DNA from: Chloroflexota bacterium
Lineage (GTDB): Bacteria; Chloroflexota; Anaerolineae; Promineifilales; Promineifilaceae
Assembly: GCA_022616275.1 (NCBI GenBank)
Contig: JAKEFB010000191.1
Location: forward strand, 1-56,203
Length of the DNA: 56,203 nt
Reading direction: 5' to 3'
The notes under the pieces are model-generated. The model was not told the origin of the DNA, made no database searches, and saw nothing but the letters and a program-made list of their open reading frames with translations. How positions within the stretch are numbered: the first letter of the stretch is position 1; the number at the start of each line of letters is the position of its first letter. Shown here piece after piece: positions 1-9,106 of the stretch. Made by a program: the position numbers and the translations under genes.

Positions 1-1394
1 CCTGGCTCGGCCGGCCACAGGTTTTGCGTTTGGCCCGGGTCGTCGCTACGGTGGAAGAGAAAGTTCTCACGGCTGAGCGACCGGATTTTGATCGGCACCT
101 GCCATTGCGGAAAATCAACGCCGGAGATGAAGTAACCCTGGTCTACAGGTACAGCCACAGCCCTGGCCAGTAGTGACTGAAAAAGCAGTGAGGAGTAGAC
201 ATAGAGAGGCTCGTCCCGTTCTGGCGACTTAAAAAGCGTCCATTCGCCGTCCGTGCAGCACACTCCCTGGCCAAAGGTGCCGTACAGCAGCGCCGGCCGG
301 CTATTGGTAGCATCGCCGGTTAAAAGTGACAGAAAGCTTTGGCTGTGGCCAGGGGAGGGCAGAGGAACACCGGCAGCATTGAGGATAGTTGCAAACAGGT
401 CTACAGTAGAGGTGAGAGCCGTGATCGCCTGCCCGTTACCCGGATAGGCCGGATGCCAGATGAGCAGGGGGATGTTGGCGTGGCTGTCAAAGTGGGGATA
501 TTCTTTGCCAAACTTGCCACGTTCGCCCAGGTCATGACCATGATCGGTGGTAATCATGATCAAGGTGTTGTCCCAGAGGCCAAGCTGGTTCATCGCTTCC
601 AGTAACTCGCCAAACCAACGGTCTACCATCGCCAGTTTGCCAGCGTACTGAGCCCGAATAAAGCCAAGCTCGGCCGGTGTTGTCACGGCCATAAACCTGG
701 CTAGCTGATCGGGATCCTGGTAGGGAGGCCAGACGGTAAACTGGTCGTATCCGGCGCCGTCACCGTACATGGAGGCATAGGGTTCGGGCACATGAAAGGG
801 TTCGTGGACATCAAAAGATTCGACTTGCAAGAAGAACGGGGCTTGTTGCCCATGTTCTCTCAGCCAGCGCGCGGCTCCGGTCATAACTTTGGCGGGGAAG
901 AAGTCCTCTTCAGTTTTAAAGTCTCTGACGTTGGAATAGTATTGGCGGCCCCTGCCCGGCCGCCACGCTTCGATATTTTGCACCCACCTGGGGAGTGGCG
1001 CACCGGCCGGGATGGGCGGCTGCCAAAAGTCAATTTCGTGGCCGCGCACGGTCTCGGCGCTCTGAAAGGATTGCAGGTAGCCGTTACCTGCTTCCTCCCA
1101 GTAATGATAATGGTCGGTCACGATGGCCGTGGTATAGCCGGCTGCTTCAAGTAGCCGCGGCAGGCGAGCATCGAAGTGCTCAAGCGGCCCCCAGATGCGC
1201 CACATCAACTCTTTGCGGCCGGCGAAAATCTCGCGCCGGGCCGGCATGCAGGGCAGGCTACCAACAAAGTGGTTGTCGAAGCGCCAGGCCCGACGGGCAA
1301 AAGCGGCCAGGTTCGGCGTTGCCACTTCGCTGGGGCCGTAGACGGACAAAAAGTGACGATTCAAGCTGTCAATCAAGATGAGGATGATGTTCAT
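1..1394 (-). CDS. Type I sulfatase (alkaline phosphatase superfamily), 3' end beyond window
   Basis: Hydrolyses sulfate (possibly phosphate) esters using a formylglycine made from an active-site cysteine. The frame starts at an ATG at 1394 and stays open to the left edge, giving 464 codons without a stop, so the C terminus is missing. Residues 1-10 (MNIILILIDS) carry the first metal-binding Asp (D9). C49-M-P-A-R53 fits the CxPxR sulfatase signature. A later TDHGHDLGERGKFGK segment is the second metal site. No signal peptide is visible, so it may act in the cytoplasm. It starts 4 nt after the ABC ATPase stop, which suggests one operon and a role in desulfating an imported sugar. The second residue of the usual DD pair is Ser, so a phosphodiesterase-like member is an alternative. 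Confidence 0.85.
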   Translation of the reverse strand, partial: MNIILILIDSLNRHFLSVYGPSEVATPNLAAFARRAWRFDNHFVGSLPCMPARREIFAGRKELMWRIWGPLEHFDARLPRLLEAAGYTTAIVTDHYHYWEEAGNGYLQSFQSAETVRGHEIDFWQPPIPAGAPLPRWVQNIEAWRPGRGRQYYSNVRDFKTEEDFFPAKVMTGAARWLREHGQQAPFFLQVESFDVHEPFHVPEPYASMYGDGAGYDQFTVWPPYQDPDQLARFMAVTTPAELGFIRAQYAGKLAMVDRWFGELLEAMNQLGLWDNTLIMITTDHGHDLGERGKFGKEYPHFDSHANIPLLIWHPAYPGNGQAITALTSTVDLFATILNAAGVPLPSPGHSQSFLSLLTGDATNSRPALLYGTFGQGVCCTDGEWTLFKSPERDEPLYVYSSLLFQSLLARAVAVPVDQGYFISGVDFPQWQVPIKIRSLSRENFLFHRSDDPGQTQNLWPAEP

Positions 1395-1397
1395 GGG

Positions 1398-2489
1398 CTA
1401 GGACCACAGCAGAGAGTGCTCGGTAGCCAGGTCAAAGAATTGGACTTTTTGCGTATCGAACTTGAGCTTTACCTGGTCACCAATGTTCAGCCCTAGCGGG
1501 GGATCGGTCAGGACGTGGAAGTGGGTATCGCCAACCTGTACATCCACCAGAATATCACGACCGAGTGGCTCGACGACATAGACCTCGCCAGCGACAATCG
1601 GGTCGTCGCCAACGCTATCAGCGACGACGGTCATGTCCTCTGGCCGGATGCCCATGACAACCTTACCACGGCGGGCAGCTTCCTGGCTCCGCCCGGCCGG
1701 TATAACCACCTCGAGGCCCGGCCGGCGGGCATAAAAGTTGCCATTGCCAGACACGACCTCGACTTCAGCCAGGTTCATGGGCGGGTTACCCACGAAGCCA
1801 GCGATAAACAGCGTGCGCGGCTGGTCATATAGTTCCTCTGGCGGGGCAAAGGCTTGCAGTTTGCCATCTTTCATGACGGCGATGCGGTCAGCCATGGTCA
1901 TGGCCTCGACCTGATCGTGGGTGACGTAGATAGAGGTGATACCTAACTCGATTTGCAGCCGCTTGATTTCGCTACGCATGCTGAGACGCAGGCGGGCGTC
2001 CAGGTTGGAGAGTGGTTCGTCAAATAGCAGCAAGCTTGGCTCCTTGACCAATGCCCGGCCGAGGGCCACGCGTTGTTGCTGGCCACCAGACAACTGCGCC
2101 GGTTTGCGGTCCATGAGCTGGCCAATGCCCATCATATCAGCCACGCGCTGCGCTCGCTTTTGTATCTCGCCTTTGGGTACTTTTTTAAGCTTGAGCGGAT
2201 AGCTGATATTTTGGAAGACGGTCATATGCGGGTAGAGGGCGTAGCTCTGGAAAACCATACCGATGTTGCGGTCTTTTGGCGGAACCTGGTTCACCAGGCG
2301 GCCGTCAAAGCGAATCGTACCTGCTGTTGGTTTGTAGATACCGGCGACCATGAGCAGCGTCGTCGTTTTCCCGCAACCAGAAGGGCCGAGGAAGGCGACA
2401 AATTCACCGTCCTGAATATCGAGCGTGATCTGTTCGGCGCCGACGACGTCACCCCATTGTTTGGTCAGGTTTTCAAGTTCAACCCTCAT
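1398..2489 (-). CDS. Sugar ABC transporter ATP-binding protein (MalK/UgpC type)
   Basis: The ATPase of a CUT1-type carbohydrate importer: it hydrolyses ATP on the inner face of the membrane to drive uptake through the two permeases encoded just upstream. It is 363 residues, the usual MalK/UgpC length. Visible motifs are Walker A GPSGCGKTT near residue 37, the signature LSGGQQQRVALGRA, Walker B LLLFDEPLSNLD and the H-loop THDQ. A C-terminal TOBE-like beta region follows from about residue 235. It is the fourth gene of the transporter operon, lying 72 nt after the second permease and 3 nt before the sulfatase. Such ATPases can serve several importers, so the substrate cannot be read from this gene. 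Confidence 0.95.
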   Translation of the reverse strand: MRVELENLTKQWGDVVGAEQITLDIQDGEFVAFLGPSGCGKTTTLLMVAGIYKPTAGTIRFDGRLVNQVPPKDRNIGMVFQSYALYPHMTVFQNISYPLKLKKVPKGEIQKRAQRVADMMGIGQLMDRKPAQLSGGQQQRVALGRALVKEPSLLLFDEPLSNLDARLRLSMRSEIKRLQIELGITSIYVTHDQVEAMTMADRIAVMKDGKLQAFAPPEELYDQPRTLFIAGFVGNPPMNLAEVEVVSGNGNFYARRPGLEVVIPAGRSQEAARRGKVVMGIRPEDMTVVADSVGDDPIVAGEVYVVEPLGRDILVDVQVGDTHFHVLTDPPLGLNIGDQVKLKFDTQKVQFFDLATEHSLLWS

Positions 2490-2561
2490 CGTTGACTCCG
2501 TTTACAAACACACCGGCGCTGCGGAAGACCACCGGGTAAAGGTTCATCTCCATTACGTTTA

Positions 2562-3461
2562 TCATGCGCCACCTTTGCTGCCGCCCGCATAAATATTAAG
2601 TAGCAGCTCTTGGGTCAATAGAAAGAAGATGACAACCGGGATGAGCTGGAACAAGCCAACCGCGGCTACCGTGTTCCAATTGGTGGGCGCGGTGTCGCCC
2701 TGGAACTGCTTGAGGAACACCGGTAAATTAGAAACCCGGGTGCCGATAGTAAAGGTTGCCGGTACCAGATAAGCGTTCCAGCCGGTGAGAAAGGTGAAGA
2801 TGGATAGAGCGGCCAGGCCAGGCCTGACCTGGGGTAGAATGATTTCCCACCACACCCGAAAACGTGATGCGCCGTCAATAAGGGCCGCGCGCTCCATGTC
2901 CCAGGAGATGTTGTCAAAAAAGCCTTTCATCAGCCACATACCTAAGGGCAGGTCCAGGCTAATCATTACCAGGGCGACGCCGCCAACTGTGTTGTAGCCG
3001 AGATAGGACCCGAGGCCGGGAATGCCGGAAATGAAGCGCAGCACGAAGAAGATAGCGATGAGGAGGGTAACGGCCGGGAAGGCGTGCAGGATGAGGGTCA
3101 TTGACAGGAAAGCTTTGCGGCCGCTAAAGTTCATTCGGGACAGGGCGTAACCGGCCAGCGACGAGACAGATCCAACGCCAATAACCATAGCCACAGCAAT
3201 AATGAAGGAGTTGAGCGTTACCTGCCAGATAAGCGAATCGCGTAAGAAGCTCCAGTTCTCCAGCGTCCAGCCACCGATGTTGCCCTGGGCATCAATGGGT
3301 AGCAAGCCTCTCGTGCGTCGCGAAAACGTGGCGATAACCAGCCAGGCGTAGCCCAGGATGATGGGCAAAATGCTGATGATGAGCAGGATGTAGGCGATTG
3401 AGCTATTGAAAAAGCGTTTAATATTGTGGCCGGGTTCTGTCTCTATCGTGACCGATGCCAT
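2562..3461 (-). CDS. Sugar ABC transporter permease (MalG type)
   Basis: Inner-membrane subunit of the CUT1 importer, about 299 residues with six predicted membrane segments. The EAA loop that contacts the ATPase is visible as ERAALIDGASRF followed by IILPQVRPG. I chose the ATG at 3461 because TAGGAGAATTGTC precedes it. That places a ribosome binding site over the stop codon of the upstream permease gene, so the two are translationally coupled. An upstream ATG at 3485 would add eight residues inside the neighbouring gene and lacks such a site. It pairs with the MalF-type subunit at 3472-4446. Confidence 0.93.
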   Translation of the reverse strand: MASVTIETEPGHNIKRFFNSSIAYILLIISILPIILGYAWLVIATFSRRTRGLLPIDAQGNIGGWTLENWSFLRDSLIWQVTLNSFIIAVAMVIGVGSVSSLAGYALSRMNFSGRKAFLSMTLILHAFPAVTLLIAIFFVLRFISGIPGLGSYLGYNTVGGVALVMISLDLPLGMWLMKGFFDNISWDMERAALIDGASRFRVWWEIILPQVRPGLAALSIFTFLTGWNAYLVPATFTIGTRVSNLPVFLKQFQGDTAPTNWNTVAAVGLFQLIPVVIFFLLTQELLLNIYAGGSKGGA

Positions 3462-3471
3462 GACAATTCTC

Positions 3472-4446
3472 CTACAGCACGTCAATCTTTGGTTCTTTCA
3501 CCAGCTCGTTGAAGTTGAAGACGCGCAGGTAAATAGCGGACAATATGAGGCCAATGAGCACCAGGATAAAGCCCCAGGCGGCTCCATAGCCCCACTGGTT
3601 GTTACCAAAGTAGGTTTGCAAGGCGCGGTGGTAGGCGGTTAGCGACCAGACTTCTGTGGTGTAGAGGCCCGGTCCACCGTTGGTCAGCAGGAGGATGTAC
3701 TCAAAGGAGGCCAACAGGGAAAGCGTCTGGTAGGTGGTTACAAAAAGTAGTGGCCACCTGATGAGCGGCAAGGTGATGTCGCGTATGATCTGCAAGGTTG
3801 AGGCACCATCTACCCTGGCGGCCATGAGGTAATCCTTCGGAATCGCTTCAATGGCCGAGGTAAAGATGATCATGCCGAAAGAGGCGCCGACAAATCCGTT
3901 CGTCAGAATAATAAAGAGCCAGGGGTTCTCATTTAGCCAAAATTGGGGCTCGACGCCAAGCGGCGTGAGCAACTGGTTGATAATGCCAAATGGCTCAGCG
4001 GCCGCCAGCCGCTTCCACATGATAATGTAGACCACCGAGGGGGTGAGGCGGGGCAACAGCCACAGGAGGCGAAAGAAAAAGCCCGCCCGGCGATTGATGT
4101 TGGTGGTGAGCAAAGCCAGGACCAGGGCCAGTCCGACGTTGAAAAAGCCCAGGGTCAGAATGACGTAGCGGAAGGTGTTACCGAGAATCTTGGGGAAGAA
4201 CGTATCGTTAAACAAGCGGGTGTAGTTGCCCAGTTCGATAAACTGAGGGTTGCTAAGGTTACTGCTGGACATGTCAGTCAGGCTAACCCCAAAGAGGATG
4301 ATAACGGGGATAAAGAAGAATACGGTTACCAGGATGCCGGCCGGACTCATAAAACTCCAGGCCCCTAGTGTCGCCCGAAGCTGTGCCCAGCGCGAGGTGG
4401 GGGCGCGAACAACCACCGGTTTTTGGCCTGCGGTCACTTCAGCCAT
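3472..4446 (-). CDS. Sugar ABC transporter permease (MalF type)
   Basis: The larger-partner membrane subunit of the CUT1 importer, 324 residues. A cytoplasmic N terminus of about 30 residues is followed by six hydrophobic segments. The ATPase-docking loop is seen as LMAARVDGASTLQI with ITLPLI downstream. It lies 90 nt after the solute-binding protein gene and its stop codon overlaps the ribosome binding site of the next permease. The order binding protein, MalF-like, MalG-like, ATPase is the standard CUT1 layout. The substrate is unknown; the sulfatase at the end of the operon hints at a sulfated or decorated glycan breakdown product. Confidence 0.93.
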   Translation of the reverse strand: MAEVTAGQKPVVVRAPTSRWAQLRATLGAWSFMSPAGILVTVFFFIPVIILFGVSLTDMSSSNLSNPQFIELGNYTRLFNDTFFPKILGNTFRYVILTLGFFNVGLALVLALLTTNINRRAGFFFRLLWLLPRLTPSVVYIIMWKRLAAAEPFGIINQLLTPLGVEPQFWLNENPWLFIILTNGFVGASFGMIIFTSAIEAIPKDYLMAARVDGASTLQIIRDITLPLIRWPLLFVTTYQTLSLLASFEYILLLTNGGPGLYTTEVWSLTAYHRALQTYFGNNQWGYGAAWGFILVLIGLILSAIYLRVFNFNELVKEPKIDVL

Positions 4447-4536
4447 TGACCTACCTCCCTGTACAAATAAGCATCGCCCCAGCGACGTTGTTAGAAGAGG
4501 AAGAGGGGATATGCCCCTCTCCCTCGCTTCTTCGGC

Positions 4537-5997
4537 TTACTCGCTGATGATCACGCTGTCACCAAGTTCATTCTGGAGTTGATCAACGACCACGTCCACG
4601 GCTTCCTCGGCCGATAAATCACCCGATTCGACGGCCTGGATACCCAGGTAGTAGGCTTCTGACCACTGGCTCCAGTAGGGGCTGTTGGGCAGGAAGGTGG
4701 TGTATTCCAGGAGCGGCAACACCTGGCTCAGGAACTGGGCCTGGACGTAGGGTTCATAGTCTACCTGAGATTCCAAAATACCCAGGTGACCGCTGGCGAC
4801 CGCGTACTCGGTGTTTAATTCCTTGACAGTAGCCTTGGCGATCAGCAGCATGGCCAGGTCAGGGTGTTCAGATTGTGAACTGATCATGTAGACCAGGGGA
4901 TGGGTGAGGGTAATCGGTTCACCTTTGCCAGCCTCCAGGGCCGGGATGGGGGCAAAGCCAATGTTTTCGAAGAGGAATTCTTCACCGCCACGGTCGGCTA
5001 CATAGTTGACGGCCCAGTCGGCCCAGTTCCAGGAGCCGCCATACCAGAAGAGGACCTGATTGTCGCTCACGGCCGTGTTCCAGTTGGCCCATTCGGATCC
5101 GAGCAGAGACGGGGATAAGATGTTCCGCTCCTGAGACGCCTCTTCAAGGATCTGGTAAACCTGCAACGCCGCACCCCTGTCAAAGACGAGCTGGTCGCCT
5201 TCACCGCTGATCTCACCACCGGCGGCGTAGTAGTAATAGAGGAAGTCAGGCCCGTTGACAGGGCGATGCCACCAGCCATTGCCGGGTTGAACGATACCCT
5301 GTTCGACTGCCTGTTCGGCCGTGTCAAGCATATCTTCCCAGGTAAATTCACCGCTGGCGATGCGCTCATCCAGGCTTTCGATTTCCTCGTCGCTCCAGCC
5401 CAGCTCACGCAGGAGTGTCTTGCTGTAGAACAACGGCCGGGCCTCGGCATCCTGGGGAATACCCCACCGCTGGCCCTCAAAGGTCACCGAGTCCCATAAG
5501 GAGTCAATAATATCGGCAAACTCCTCGTGCTCGCCGACTCTGTCATCAACGGGAATAATGATCCCGGCTGGAGCCCAGTCACCGATGTGTTCATGGCCGG
5601 AGACGATGATGTCAGGCGCTTCACCGGCGTCGGAAGCCAACTCAAACTCAGTCTTGTATTCGCCCCAGTCCTTGTTATCTTGAATCGCCTCGACCTGAAT
5701 GCGACGATTGTCGCCCATCTCTTCCAGCTCCTGGTTAGCGGCTTCGGCGGCCGCCACCAGGTTGTTGCAACGCCCATCTTCATGGGGGGGAGCCGCCTTA
5801 CAGCGAGCGACCAGCGTAATGGTTTGCACTTCGCCTGGCCCGGCCGGCTCGGCTGCTTCCTCAGGAGTTTCGACCTGTTCAACTGGCGTTGCCTCTTCCT
5901 CGCCAACGCCTTCTTCCCCGGCTCCACCGCAGGCTACCAGGAGAAGGCTCAGTAACAACAGTAAGACAACAATTTGGATGCTCTTTTTGCGCAACAT
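4537..5997 (-). CDS. Extracellular sugar-binding lipoprotein of ABC importer
   Basis: Substrate-binding component of the importer, anchored outside the membrane by lipid. It is 486 residues from the ATG at 5997, which follows GGGAGAGGAAAG. A start at 6024 would only add a charged stretch before the signal peptide. The signal peptide is MLRKKSIQ followed by a Leu/Val core, with lipobox LVAC and lipidation at C23. A Glu- and Pro-rich linker (about residues 24-55) leads into a family-1 solute-binding fold (YKTEFELASDAGEAPDIIVS region). It is first in the operon, with a weak candidate promoter at 6020-6048. The ligand cannot be read from sequence. Confidence 0.92.
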   Translation of the reverse strand: MLRKKSIQIVVLLLLLSLLLVACGGAGEEGVGEEEATPVEQVETPEEAAEPAGPGEVQTITLVARCKAAPPHEDGRCNNLVAAAEAANQELEEMGDNRRIQVEAIQDNKDWGEYKTEFELASDAGEAPDIIVSGHEHIGDWAPAGIIIPVDDRVGEHEEFADIIDSLWDSVTFEGQRWGIPQDAEARPLFYSKTLLRELGWSDEEIESLDERIASGEFTWEDMLDTAEQAVEQGIVQPGNGWWHRPVNGPDFLYYYYAAGGEISGEGDQLVFDRGAALQVYQILEEASQERNILSPSLLGSEWANWNTAVSDNQVLFWYGGSWNWADWAVNYVADRGGEEFLFENIGFAPIPALEAGKGEPITLTHPLVYMISSQSEHPDLAMLLIAKATVKELNTEYAVASGHLGILESQVDYEPYVQAQFLSQVLPLLEYTTFLPNSPYWSQWSEAYYLGIQAVESGDLSAEEAVDVVVDQLQNELGDSVIISE

Positions 5998-6019
5998 CTT
6001 TCCTCTCCCTTTTAGGAAA

Positions 6020-6048
6020 AACATAGAAAATTCTCGTGAGTTTTACAA
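6020..6048 (-). promoter_or_regulatory. Candidate sigma-70 promoter for the sugar ABC operon
   Basis: On the minus strand TTGTAA (6048-6043) and TATGTT (6025-6020) are separated by 17 nt and sit about 25-50 nt upstream of the binding-protein ATG at 5997. Each hexamer matches four of six consensus positions, so this is only a plausible call. The AT-rich stretch contrasts with the surrounding DNA. Confidence 0.35.
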
Positions 6049-6527
6049 ATTTTTCGAACCATCCACCTCCTCTGGGCTGAGCTTGAGAAAACCACCTTCA
6101 CCGGCCTGGGATCGGTGCCGTTGCTCCACGAACGATGCATTCTGGGGCCAAAACAAGCGTTTGCACAAAGAATAGACCAACGTCTGTCACCTGTCAAACA
6201 AGCTTGGGGTGTATTATCAGGAGACGGCCGAGGGTTGCCTGGCGGTGCTGGGGGAGAAAAGGGGGAGGGTCATAGGTGGCCGGAGCACATGACAAGGGGA
6301 GGGGGAGAGGGGTGACAAGGGGAGGGGATGAAGTTCACCGGTGAAGTTCATCGTTTCACTTCGCAGGCGTTGTAACCGTTCAGGGACACAGGACGCCTGG
6401 ACACATCACTTTGCCTGGGGTATGCTCCCGCCAGGCAGCAGTGGGAGCGATGGCGGCAGGCTTCTCGATGAGCGGTTCCAATCAGCACGAGAGTGCTTGT
6501 CATACCTGACAAGGTGACTAGGTGATG

Positions 6528-6544
6528 GCTAACCGAAGGTTAGC
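6528..6544. repeat. Perfect 7-bp hairpin upstream of peroxiredoxin gene
   Basis: GCTAACC and GGTTAGC flank a GAA loop; ACAAGGTGA-type words lie on both sides. It sits about 105 nt before the peroxiredoxin start and could be an operator or part of an intergenic repeat. There is no T-tract, so it is not an intrinsic terminator. Confidence 0.4.
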
Positions 6545-6648
6545 TCGGTGACAAGGTGAAGAAAATGTCAGATTATGACCGTTGTCAGTATAGCAAACGG
6601 ATTTTGGTCCTGTCGTTGACTGTGTAAAGGAGTGACAAAACAGCGACC

Positions 6649-7173
6649 ATGAAATGGTTTAGCCGAAAAGCAGATCAGAATAACGACGTAACCACGCCGG
6701 CCGGCGCTGCGACCGCCCTCCGGCCGGGTACGCCGGCCCCCGACTTTTCGCTGCCGGGCACGACCGGCCGGACGCTCTCCCTCAGCGGCTTTAAGGGGCA
6801 ACCGGTGGTCCTCGTTTTCTACCCGGCCGATGGCAGCCCGGTATGCAGCAACCAGTTGGCGCTCTACAACGAGGCCTTGCCCTTGTTTGCCGAGTTTGAC
6901 GCCCAACTCCTGGCGATTTCGGTAGATGACCTGGCGTCGCACCACGACTTTGCCGGGCAGCTTGGCCTGGCCTTTCCCCTGCTGGCCGACAGTGACCCAA
7001 AGGGAAGGGTCGCGCAGACGTACGGCGTCTACGACCGGCAGTCCGGCGACAGCCAACGAGCCTTGTTTGTCATTGACGAGGGCGGGACCGTCCGCTGGTC
7101 GCACGTGTCGCCGCGCCAGGTGAACCCCGGTGCGGATGGGATTCTGGCGGCGCTGGAGTCCATGAAAAGGTAA
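6649..7173 (+). CDS. Peroxiredoxin (AhpC/TSA, BCP-like, 1-Cys)
   Basis: Reduces hydrogen peroxide and organic hydroperoxides with a thiol reductant in the cytoplasm. It is 174 residues. The peroxidatic site is P59-A-D-G-S-P-V-C66, matching PxxxSxxC. No other cysteine is present, so it is a 1-Cys type that must be resolved by a partner thiol. A thioredoxin-like fold begins with GTPAPDFSLPG near residue 27. AAGGAG lies about 15 nt before the ATG, a rather long spacing. The next gene begins 18 nt downstream with a thioredoxin-like domain carrying a CPYC motif, a natural candidate for the missing reductant. This pairing is inferred from context. Confidence 0.92.
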   Translation: MKWFSRKADQNNDVTTPAGAATALRPGTPAPDFSLPGTTGRTLSLSGFKGQPVVLVFYPADGSPVCSNQLALYNEALPLFAEFDAQLLAISVDDLASHHDFAGQLGLAFPLLADSDPKGRVAQTYGVYDRQSGDSQRALFVIDEGGTVRWSHVSPRQVNPGADGILAALESMKR

Positions 7174-7191
7174 AGGACCGCTCGCCTGTCC

Positions 7192-9048
7192 ATGGAAGGC
7201 AATGGCAGCCTGCCACCCCGATTAACGCTGCCTGTCGGCGACCGCGACCACACGCAGGGCCCGGCCGGCGCGCCGATTACCCTGGTGGAATATGGGGACT
7301 ACCAATGCCCCTATTGCCGCCAGGTCTATCACACCGTCAGGGAGCTTCAGGAAGTGCTCGGCGACCGGCTGCAATACGTTTACCGCCATTTGCCGATTAG
7401 CACCGTCCACCCCTACGCCCAACTGGCGGCCGAAGCGGCCGAGGCGGCCGGCGCCCAAGGCAAGTTTTGGGAGATGCACGAGGCCTTGTTTGAGCATGAC
7501 GAGCTGGACGAGGCCAGCCTGATCCAATACGCGGCCGATATAGGGCTGGACGCGGACCAGTTCCGGCGCGACCTGGCCGAGCATCGCTACGCCGGCAAAG
7601 TCGAGGAGGATTTTCGCAGCGGCATCCGCAGCGGCGTTAACGGTACGCCGACCTTCTTTGTGAATGGGGAGCGCTACGACGGGGCCTGGGACCTGGAATC
7701 TCTGCTAGAGACGGTGGAAAAACCCCTGGGCATGCGGGTGCGCCTGTTGGCCCAGGTATTCACCTCGATGGCCGCGGCCGGCGGCATCGTGCTCTTGCTG
7801 TGTACCCTGGTTGCCCTTATCTGGGCCAACTCACCGTGGTCGGATGGCTATTTTCACCTTTGGGAGATGACGTTGGGGTTTTCAGCCGGCCGTTTTTCGC
7901 TCGCCAGGCATTTGCTGGAATGGGTTAACGATGGCCTGATGGTTATTTTCTTCGTCGTCGTCGGCCTGGAGATTAAGCGGGAAGTGACGGTGGGCGAGTT
8001 GGCCAGCCCCAGGCGAGCCGCCCTGCCGATTGCCGGCGCGGTAGGAGGCATGGTGCTCCCGGCGGCTATCTACACCGCTTTCAACGCCGGCGGCCCTGGC
8101 GCGGCCGGCTGGGGTATCCCGATGGCGACCGACATTGCCTTTACTCTGGGCATTCTGACCGTGCTCGGCCGGCGCGTGCCTCTGGCATTGCGCGTGTTCT
8201 TCACGGCCCTGGCGATTGCCGACGACCTGGGGGCGGTGCTGGTGATTGCCTTATTCTATAACGCCGGCATCTCCTGGTTCAGCCTGGGGGTCGGGCTGAC
8301 GATTTTCCTGGCCCTGCTTGGCCTGAACAGGGCGCGGGTCTATTCCGCTTTGCCCTATGGGCTGCTGGGGATCGGCTTGTGGCTGGCCTTCTTGCAATCA
8401 GGCATCCACCCGTCCATCGCCGGCGTGCTGCTGGCGGTCACGATTCCCACGCGCAGCCCGCCCAATATCCGCGGCCTCCTGGCCCAAACGGTTGCCCTCC
8501 TCAATCAGGTTGAGCTTCAGTCGGCCGGGCAATCTCCTATGGACGGCCACCGCCAGGCCACCCTGCAAACGCTGGAAACGATTACTGACCGGATGCAATC
8601 GCCAGCCCAACACCTGGAGCGCGCCCTTCAGCCCTGGTCCACTTACCTGATTCTGCCGCTCTTTGCCCTGGCTAATGCCGGGGTAGCCCTGGTGGGCGAT
8701 GGGACCCTGGGGCTGCTCAATCCGGCCGGCCTGGGCATTATCCTGGGATTGGTCTTGGGCAAACCACTCGGTATCAGTCTCTTCTCCTGGGCGGCCGTGC
8801 GCCTGGGCCTGGCTGAAAAACCTGGCGGCCTGGGTTGGGGCCAGTTTTTCAGCGCCAGTTGCCTGGCGGGGATCGGCTTCACCATTTCCCTCTTTTTCGC
8901 CAGCACTGCCTTCGATGACCTGGAAATGCAGGCGGCCGCCAAGCTGGCGATTCTCGTGGCGTCTATGCTTGCCAGCGTGATTGGCTCGCTATTGTTGGCT
9001 TTTACCAGCCCAGGCTTCCGCGAGACGACGCCGATGGGCTCACCTTAA
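7192..9048 (+). CDS. nhaA: DsbA/thioredoxin-like domain fused to NhaA Na+/H+ antiporter
   Basis: A 618-residue fusion. Residues about 12-175 form a DsbA-type thioredoxin domain with CPYC at 39-42 and the cis-proline loop GTP at 151-153. Residues about 180-600 form NhaA, which expels Na+ in exchange for protons. The NhaA ion-binding acids are visible as MATD314 and the pair D344-D345 in AIADDLGAVL, matching Escherichia coli D133, D163 and D164. GKPLGISLF near the end carries the conserved Lys. There is no N-terminal signal peptide, so if NhaA keeps its usual topology the thioredoxin domain is cytoplasmic. It sits 18 nt after the 1-Cys peroxiredoxin gene. NhaA proteins with thioredoxin domains are known; the N-terminal placement and this neighbour suggest redox coupling. 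Confidence 0.92.
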   Translation: MEGNGSLPPRLTLPVGDRDHTQGPAGAPITLVEYGDYQCPYCRQVYHTVRELQEVLGDRLQYVYRHLPISTVHPYAQLAAEAAEAAGAQGKFWEMHEALFEHDELDEASLIQYAADIGLDADQFRRDLAEHRYAGKVEEDFRSGIRSGVNGTPTFFVNGERYDGAWDLESLLETVEKPLGMRVRLLAQVFTSMAAAGGIVLLLCTLVALIWANSPWSDGYFHLWEMTLGFSAGRFSLARHLLEWVNDGLMVIFFVVVGLEIKREVTVGELASPRRAALPIAGAVGGMVLPAAIYTAFNAGGPGAAGWGIPMATDIAFTLGILTVLGRRVPLALRVFFTALAIADDLGAVLVIALFYNAGISWFSLGVGLTIFLALLGLNRARVYSALPYGLLGIGLWLAFLQSGIHPSIAGVLLAVTIPTRSPPNIRGLLAQTVALLNQVELQSAGQSPMDGHRQATLQTLETITDRMQSPAQHLERALQPWSTYLILPLFALANAGVALVGDGTLGLLNPAGLGIILGLVLGKPLGISLFSWAAVRLGLAEKPGGLGWGQFFSASCLAGIGFTISLFFASTAFDDLEMQAAAKLAILVASMLASVIGSLLLAFTSPGFRETTPMGSP

Positions 9049-9106
9049 GGGAACACAGAGAGCGGCAATCAAGGATTGCTTGGAGGAGACACGGAGCACA
9101 CGGAGA

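Larger units (their letters stand above)
5998..6648. other. Intergenic region between divergent ABC operon and peroxiredoxin gene
   Basis: About 650 nt with no convincing gene. From left to right it holds the candidate ABC-operon promoter, a G-rich run with GACAAGGGGAGG-type repeats (about 6250-6330), a GAAGTTCACCGGTGAAGTTC stretch near 6330, and two small perfect hairpins. These are GCAC/GTGC at 6485-6496 and GCTAACC-GAA-GGTTAGC at 6528-6544, the latter flanked by AAGGTGA words. A 66-codon frame at 6115-6315 is made largely of the repeat and looks spurious. Confidence 0.6.

Noticed and set aside
6115-6315. Small 66-codon frame upstream of the ABC operon
   Set aside because: Half of it is translated from the G-rich repeat; no ribosome binding site or similarity is seen.
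6568-7104. Minus-strand frame opposite the peroxiredoxin gene
   Set aside because: Overlaps the well-supported peroxiredoxin along its length and shows no domain.
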